A stretch of 64,000 nucleotides of DNA from JBOZRQ01 sp050789255 (GTDB lineage Bacteria; Bacillota; Sulfobacillia; Symbiobacteriales; Symbiobacteriaceae), in NCBI GenBank assembly GCA_050789255.1, contig JBOZRQ010000046.1, positions 62,001 to 126,000 on the forward strand. Direction: 5' to 3'. Within the stretch, counting starts at the first letter, position 1. Each line of letters starts with the position of its first letter. This document shows positions 59,871-64,000 of this stretch, in pieces. The position numbers and the translations under genes are program-made. Below the pieces are notes generated by a model that was not told the origin of the DNA, did no database searches, and saw nothing but the letters and a program-made list of their open reading frames with translations.

Positions 59871-60984
59871 GGTGCACCTGGGGGTCCTGCTCCGGCGCAT
59901 GCCGGGTCGCTCCGGCCCCTTCGGTCCGCTCACCCCCTTTGCCGAGCGGGTGGCACGCCTGGCACGCGACGAGGGTGTGACCGTTTCAGCCTTTGGTCCC
60001 GAGGATCTGGACAACAAGACAGGGCGGCTCATGGCTGCTCTATTTGACGGGGAGACCGATGGGTGGATCTTTCAGGACAGTCCGCTGCCAACCGTGATCT
60101 GGGACCGGTGCTTCTGCAGGCCGCGGGGTGTTCACCTCAAACCCTTCGTACGCCGTGGCGCCGAGGCGCTCAACCGGGGATGGCTGGACAAATGGCAGGC
60201 GTACTGCCTGCTGGCAACTGTGCCCGGCCTGGGCGCCCATCTGCCGGAAACGGCGGTTGCACAACGTGCTGAGAGCATCGAGCAAATGCTGGCCCGCCAC
60301 CCGCTGGTCTACCTCAAACCTGCGGGCGGATCGATCGGCCGGGGCATCATCCGGGTCTCGCGCGGCGGCATGGGGTGCTTCCGGCTCGGCTATGTCTCCC
60401 GGGAGACCGGACGGCTGCGCGAGGTCTATGCCACCACCGAGCAGATGGACCGGTGGCTGACGCGTCAGGTGGAGCCACACCAGTACCTGGTGCAGCAGGG
60501 CCTGAACCTGAATGTGGCGGCGGGGCGCCCTGCCGACGTGCGTGTTCTGATTCAGAAGGATGGCACAGGGGCCTGGCAGATCACCGGAATGGGCGCACGG
60601 GTGGCCGCAGCGGGGCGGTTCACAGCCAACCTGCACACGGGGGGCACGGGCGTGCCCGTGGTGGATGTCCTCCGGACGGCCATCCCGGGTGACGAGCAGC
60701 ATCGGCAGGAGCTTGTCGTTACGCTGGAGCGGCTGGCACACCTTGCGGCTGCCCAGCTCGACGGGCATGTCGGGCCGCTGGGTGAACTGGGCCTCGACTT
60801 TGGAATCGATGCCGGCGGGCAGGCCTGGTTTATTGAGCAAAACTTCCAGCCGGGCCGCGCAATCTTTGCGCATCTGGGCCGGTGGGACCTCTTTGACCTC
60901 GCTCACCTGCGGCCCGTGCAGTATGCAAGGTATCTGGCGGATCGAAAAAAATCGGCGAGTGCGGCCCCTACAGCGGCGACATAA
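59863..60984 (+). CDS. YheC/YheD-family endospore coat-associated ATP-grasp protein
   Basis: A 373-residue protein of the YheC/D family. LGVLLRRMPGRSGPFGPLTPFAERVARLARDEGVTVSAF opens the N-terminal domain; VYLKPAGGSIGRGIIRVSR is the ATP-grasp nucleotide loop; QQGLNLNVAAGRPADVRVLIQKDG and GELGLDFGIDAGGQAWFIEQNFQPGR give the metal-binding and catalytic end. Members are coat-associated in Bacillus; their ligase reaction is not established. The start is GTG 59863 or 59854; both overlap the end of the epimerase gene. It is the fourth gene of the operon. Confidence 0.88.
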   Translation: MTEVHLGVLLRRMPGRSGPFGPLTPFAERVARLARDEGVTVSAFGPEDLDNKTGRLMAALFDGETDGWIFQDSPLPTVIWDRCFCRPRGVHLKPFVRRGAEALNRGWLDKWQAYCLLATVPGLGAHLPETAVAQRAESIEQMLARHPLVYLKPAGGSIGRGIIRVSRGGMGCFRLGYVSRETGRLREVYATTEQMDRWLTRQVEPHQYLVQQGLNLNVAAGRPADVRVLIQKDGTGAWQITGMGARVAAAGRFTANLHTGGTGVPVVDVLRTAIPGDEQHRQELVVTLERLAHLAAAQLDGHVGPLGELGLDFGIDAGGQAWFIEQNFQPGRAIFAHLGRWDLFDLAHLRPVQYARYLADRKKSASAAPTAAT

Positions 60985-61070
60985 GCAATCGCTGTCGCAT
61001 ACGCTGTGGTGGAGGAATTGCGAGACTCACATAAGTCTGCAAGCCGCAACTCCCTGGAGGAGGAAGCTCT

Positions 61071-61661
61071 GTGTCGGATAGCCGGCTCCAAGAGATCATG
61101 ACCAAATCGGTCGTTGGTCGGGCCGAGCGCCGTGTGTGCTGGGGCCATACGGTACCGGCCGAGGGCGTCACGGGTGTACTTGGCGTCCACGTTACAAACT
61201 CCACGGTGGCCGTAAAGGATGAAGACGGTCGTCCGATGGTCGACCTGATCGTTGACTGCGATCTATGGTGCAGCAGCTCAAAGAACACCAAGGTCCTCCG
61301 GTGCACATGCCGGAATGCCGAGGTGATCGATGTCTGCACCGTGGGCAAGGTGCTCGGCGACCGCGACATGAGGGCCTGCTTGCTCGGCAACGCCCGCGCC
61401 GTCGGCGTCAATGTGTGCGACGGCAAGGTTACGCTGCAGCTCGAGGCCGAAGTTTCGGTCGAGATCAGCGCCCTGGCCCGGCTCTGGGTGCGGGCGTACG
61501 ATCTTGAAGAGGATGTGCTGGGGGATCTGGACGGGGAGAGCTCTGACTCGAGCTCCAGCTCGGACTCGGGCTCGTCGTACTCGGGTTCCTACTCGGGTTC
61601 CTACTCGGGTTCGTCGACCGGCTCCGGCTCGGGGTACAGCTCGGGCTCCGGCGAGGAGTAA
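61071..61661 (+). CDS. CotE-family outer spore coat morphogenetic protein with Ser/Gly/Tyr tail
   Basis: A 196-residue protein; GTG 61071 follows GGAGGAGG. Residues 1-145 align with Bacillus CotE: LQEIMTKSVVGRAERR, TGVLGVHVTNSTVAVKDEDGRPMVDLIVDCDLWCSSSKNTKVLRC, VIDVCTVGKV and VTLQLEAEVSVEISALARLWVRAYDLEED. CotE directs assembly of the outer coat on the forespore surface. Unlike Bacillus CotE, whose tail is acidic, the last 45 residues are a low-complexity Ser/Gly/Tyr/Asp repeat (SYSGSYSGSYSGSSTGSGSG). Cys residues are unusually frequent in the domain. It ends the polysaccharide/coat gene run. Confidence 0.87.
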   Translation: MSDSRLQEIMTKSVVGRAERRVCWGHTVPAEGVTGVLGVHVTNSTVAVKDEDGRPMVDLIVDCDLWCSSSKNTKVLRCTCRNAEVIDVCTVGKVLGDRDMRACLLGNARAVGVNVCDGKVTLQLEAEVSVEISALARLWVRAYDLEEDVLGDLDGESSDSSSSSDSGSSYSGSYSGSYSGSSTGSGSGYSSGSGEE

Positions 61662-61687
61662 CCCCGGGCCCGAGCGCCCACACGAGA

Positions 61688-61720
61688 ACGGCCTACTACC
61701 TGCGAAAGGTAGTAGGCCGT
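61688..61720. terminator. hairpin between convergent CotE-like and peroxiredoxin genes
   Basis: 14-bp stem ACGGCCTACTACCT/AGGTAGTAGGCCGT. No T-run, so termination in both directions is inferred from position. Confidence 0.65.
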
Positions 61721-61741
61721 CGTCGTGTTCACGGGTCCGCA

Positions 61742-62206
61742 CTACAGGATCGACTTGACCTGCTCCAGGACTTCGCCGACGTTGGGCTGCAGGGCAGCGC
61801 TCTCACCGAACCGCCAGCGGAGCGTCATGCCGGAGTCAATGACCAGCACTGCCCGCATGTTGACGTTCTTGACGCCAGCCACCTCGGGGAGGAGTGTGCC
61901 CAACTGCGAGCTGACCTCCCGGTTGGGGTCGGCCAGCAGCGGGAAGTTGAGCTGGAGCTTCTCGGCGTAAGCCTTCTCTGCAAACTTGTGGTCAATAGAC
62001 ATCCCCAGGACCTGGACACCGAGGGCCTCAAACTGAGGCACCAACGCCTTGAAGGCGTTCAGCTGAATGTCTCAGCCGCCGGTGAAGGCCAGCGGGTGTG
62101 TGGTCAGAACAACGCCCCGCTTCGCTGCGCAGACGCTGCTCAGCGTCACGTTCTCCCCCGTCGACGCCGCCAGCGTGAAATCGGGAACCTTCTGTCCGAT
62201 CTCCAC
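61742..62206 (-). CDS. peroxiredoxin (AhpC/TSA family), putative selenoprotein with UGA at the peroxidatic position
   Basis: A 154-residue peroxiredoxin read from GTG 62204-62206 (RBS AGGAGGTG, 8 bases upstream). VEIGQKVPDFTLAASTGE, then VVLTTHPLAFTGG, then UGA (62072-62074, codon 45), then DIQLNAFKALVPQFEALGVQVLGMSIDHKFAEKAYAEKL. The UGA falls exactly where the family has its peroxidatic Cys (PLAFTxxC), and a ribosome site, start and N-terminal domain exist only if it is read through. A perfect stem-loop lies 12 bases after the UGA (62043-62059). The product should reduce peroxides through Sec45. No second (resolving) Cys is evident after residue 45, suggesting a 1-Cys type. Reading only from 62044 would leave a dead C-terminal fragment. 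Confidence 0.8.
62043..62059 (-). promoter_or_regulatory. putative bacterial SECIS element of the peroxiredoxin
   Basis: Perfect inverted repeat AACGCCT/AGGCGTT with a 3-5 base loop, starting 12 bases downstream of the UGA codon inside the coding sequence. Position fits bacterial SECIS elements. Confidence 0.5.
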
Positions 62207-62327
62207 GGATCTAGCACCTCCTACCCAGTTTCCTATGGAAAAATTGATCTACAAGAGATGTTCCACGAACAAAATGATAATACCTTCCGTTTTAACGATT
62301 GAGAGACGTTGTTGGTGGTGATGGCTG

Positions 62328-62606
62328 GTGGAGCAAGAGTACACAGTTCTACGCGATGTCGAAGTGCGGCTGCGAGCTCTGGCTGAGGCCAGACGGCTGC
62401 TCCCCATGGTCGAGAACGCCCAGGAGCACCTGGTCGATGTGAAGCAACGGGCGGCTGGCGCTGCGCCGGGGACCGCATCCGAGCAGCAGTTCCTGAGGGA
62501 GGCGGGGGAGGCGAGCCAGCGGCTGGCGGCCTTGCAGGTGGAGCTGTCCAGGGTGCAGCAGGAGCTCCGTCGCACGCGTTACCTACTGCAGGTACTTCAA
62601 GAATAA
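62328..62606 (+). CDS. small coiled-coil protein, unknown function
   Basis: A 92-residue protein from GTG 62328. It is almost wholly alpha-helical with heptad-like Leu/Val spacing (LRDVEVRLRALAEARRLLPMV...LQVELSRVQQELRRTRYLLQVLQ). There is no signal peptide or membrane segment. Its C-terminal 30 residues resemble in pattern the end of the next gene's product (AHAELRRLEQELWKANHKIRATQWLVELL), so the two may be distant paralogues. The ribosome site is weak (GGTGGTGAT). No known family. Confidence 0.6.
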   Translation: MEQEYTVLRDVEVRLRALAEARRLLPMVENAQEHLVDVKQRAAGAAPGTASEQQFLREAGEASQRLAALQVELSRVQQELRRTRYLLQVLQE

Positions 62607-62619
62607 GGGTTCATTTCCC

Positions 62620-62648
62620 TTGTTTTCCTGTGGCGAAAACCATATAAT
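62620..62648 (+). promoter_or_regulatory. sigma-A-type promoter
   Basis: TTGTTT (62620-62625), 17-base spacer, TATAAT (62643-62648). It lies 61 bases upstream of the second coiled-coil gene. Confidence 0.7.
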
Positions 62649-62709
62649 GGGAACTAATGGTTCAGCGAAACTCCGGCCCGTGGCCGGGTAAATCTGGGGG
62701 AATGTCCGC

Positions 62710-63129
62710 ATGGCCGCACTGCCGGAACCTAACGAGAGCCTCAAAGAGAAGGCGCTCAAAGCGCTCGAAGCCAACTGGGAGGCCCCGCCCGCACCTGCTC
62801 GCCCCGCCCCTGCCAGCGGCGGTTACGCCGAGGAGGTGGAGCTGCGCCTGCTGGCCATACGCACGGTGCGCGACCTCGAACCCAAGCGCTCTTGCCAAAG
62901 CGAGCTGTTCCGCATACTTACCCGCCGCCTGCTCGACACACCCAGCGACTCCATTCATTACGAGGAGCTTCTGCAGCAGCTGCGCGTTGCCCATGCGGAG
63001 CTCCGCCGCCTCGAGCAGGAGCTCTGGAAGGCCAACCACAAAATCCGGGCCACCCAGTGGCTGGTAGAGCTGCTGGACGATCCCGGAGCGCCCGGCGAGC
63101 CCCAACTGCCCGGGGGGTCCGTACGCTAA
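62710..63129 (+). CDS. coiled-coil protein, unknown function
   Basis: A 139-residue protein; ATG 62710 is 8 bases after GGGGGAA, under its own promoter. A Pro/Ala-rich linker (about residues 25-36) separates a short N-terminal helix from a long helical region ending HAELRRLEQELWKANHKIRATQWLVELLDDPG, a probable coiled coil. Its pattern is shared with the preceding small protein. There is no transmembrane segment. A terminator follows, so it is monocistronic. Function unknown. Confidence 0.65.
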   Translation: MAALPEPNESLKEKALKALEANWEAPPAPARPAPASGGYAEEVELRLLAIRTVRDLEPKRSCQSELFRILTRRLLDTPSDSIHYEELLQQLRVAHAELRRLEQELWKANHKIRATQWLVELLDDPGAPGEPQLPGGSVR

Positions 63130-63131
63130 CA

Positions 63132-63175
63132 GAACGGCCTCGGATCCCCCGCAACCGGGAGACCCGAGGCCGTTC
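63132..63175. terminator. bidirectional hairpin terminator
   Basis: GAACGGCCTCGG (63132-63143) paired with CCGAGGCCGTTC (63164-63175), between convergent stops. Confidence 0.75.
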
Positions 63176-63182
63176 GTACTTC

Positions 63183-63995
63183 CTACATGCTCTCCAGCAC
63201 GCCCGTAATCAGTCCCTGGAACCGGGGCTTGGTGCGCTCGGCCGTCTCCATGACCTGCTCATGGGTCAGCTGCACCGGGTGATCCGGCAAGGCCATATCG
63301 GTAATGCAGGCAACGCCCAGCACCTTCATGCCCATGTGCGCCGCCACCACCACCTCGGGCACGGTCGACATGCCGACGGCATCGCTGCCCAGCATGCGCA
63401 GCATGCGCAGTTCGCTGCTTGTATTGTACGAGGGGCCGGAAATGGGGGAGTACACCCCCTTGCGGAGCTGGAAGCCAGCCTCGCTGGCCACTTGCTCGGC
63501 GAGCTCTCTGAGCGCCGGGGTATACGCCCCGACCATGGCCGGGAACCGGGGGCCCAGGGCCTTGGCGTTCGGCCCCCGGAGCGGGTCCTCGCCCATCATG
63601 TTGATGTGGTCGGTAATCAGCATGAGATCGCCGGCGGAAAAGTCGGGGTTAAGCCCGCCCGCTGCACATGTGACCAGCACCGTGTCGCAGCCCAGCGCCT
63701 TCATGGTCCGTACCGGGAAGGTTACCTGCTGCATGGTATAACCTTCGTAGTAGTGGATCCGGCCCTGCATGGCCACGACGTTCTTGCCGGCGAGGCGGCC
63801 GATCACCAGGCGGCCGGCATGCCCTTCCACGGTGCTCACCGGAAAGTGGGGAATCTCGCCGTAGGGAATTCTGACTGCGTCCTCGATGCGGTCGGCCAGA
63901 TCCCCAAGCCCTGAGCCTAAAATCAGCCCGATGGTGGGCGACACGCCCCCTCGCGCAGCAATTGCAGCCCGCGCCTCTTCCATTCGCTCCAGCAA
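63183..63995 (-). CDS. purine-nucleoside phosphorylase (PNP/MTAP family)
   Basis: About 270 visible residues. LILGSGLGDLADRI is the phosphate-binding loop; FPVSTVEGHAGRLVIGRLAGKNVVAMQGRIHYYEGY, VTCAAGGLNP, SGPSYNTSSELRML and GMSTVPEVVVAAHMGMKVLGVACITDMA are trimeric PNP signatures. It cleaves purine (deoxy)nucleosides with phosphate to the free base and (deoxy)ribose-1-phosphate in purine salvage. A TTG at 63993-63995 gives an N-terminus MLERMEEARAAI of about normal length, but the frame is open to the window edge, so the start could lie outside. The GPSYNTS segment usually reads GPxxET; the Glu is replaced by Asn, as in some thermophile enzymes. Confidence 0.93.
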   Translation of the reverse strand: MLERMEEARAAIAARGGVSPTIGLILGSGLGDLADRIEDAVRIPYGEIPHFPVSTVEGHAGRLVIGRLAGKNVVAMQGRIHYYEGYTMQQVTFPVRTMKALGCDTVLVTCAAGGLNPDFSAGDLMLITDHINMMGEDPLRGPNAKALGPRFPAMVGAYTPALRELAEQVASEAGFQLRKGVYSPISGPSYNTSSELRMLRMLGSDAVGMSTVPEVVVAAHMGMKVLGVACITDMALPDHPVQLTHEQVMETAERTKPRFQGLITGVLESM

Positions 63996-64000
63996 ATCTG

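Noticed and set aside
1..64000. tRNA, rRNA, CRISPR arrays, prophage or conjugation genes
   Set aside because: Read for on both strands; nothing matching was seen.

Overview
The window reads as a high-GC, endospore-forming Firmicute, most like Symbiobacterium or a close relative. The evidence is a CotE-family spore coat protein, a YheC-type coat-associated ATP-grasp protein, a CotSA-like glycosyltransferase, Firmicute-style Shine-Dalgarno sequences with many GTG and TTG starts, and two genes that apparently use selenocysteine. The genus is an inference; no rRNA or tRNA gene is present to test it.

Layout. 1-5.5 kb: the end of a lipoprotein-export-type ABC exporter, a short reverse-strand membrane operon that includes a decayed ABC ATPase, and a large BTAD-type regulator. 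5.5-11.5 kb: an ArsR/AHSA1 pair, a sigma/anti-sigma pair, then three lower-GC exported or membrane proteins, the last interrupted by a stop. 11.7-28.4 kb: a two-gene Tc (insecticidal toxin complex) locus, a fused TcB-TcC protein followed by a TcA protein with a PA14 insertion. It is bracketed on the right by a DinB/desaturase gene pair and on the left by a decayed chimeric remnant of the same pair. 28.4-38.3 kb: DinB, desaturase, PIN-PhoH ATPase, a dipeptide-type ABC importer whose binding protein is circularly permuted, a ferric-reductase-like membrane protein, an ECF42-type sigma factor with its DGPF partner, and an acetyltransferase. 38.3-43 kb: an amino-sugar operon (GH20 hexosaminidase, SIS isomerase, a small protein, Gfo/Idh/MocA dehydrogenase). 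43-47.3 kb: a vWA/PKD/FIMAH surface protein, a selenocysteine HMA metal chaperone coupled to a small sulfite/nitrite-reductase-like protein, and a YdjM-type membrane protein. 47.5-51.9 kb: a second BTAD regulator divergent from a secreted 34-residue Cys peptide and an HD-GYP protein. 52-56.6 kb: a sugar-dehydrogenase-like beta propeller, a nitroreductase remnant, small proteins and a UDP-glucose dehydrogenase. 56.8-61.7 kb: a spore-surface polysaccharide and coat operon. 61.7-64 kb: a selenocysteine peroxiredoxin, two small coiled-coil proteins and purine nucleoside phosphorylase.

The most notable items are the circularly permuted SBP_bac_5 lipoprotein (31.7-33.3 kb), the Tc toxin locus with its left-flank scar, the two UGA-containing redox and metal genes, and the peptide/BTAD-regulator module with 11-bp-spaced direct repeats at 50.9 kb. 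No gene-free stretch exceeds about 300 bases. I saw no CRISPR array, insertion sequence, tRNA or rRNA. All composition and homology statements come from reading the sequence by eye.
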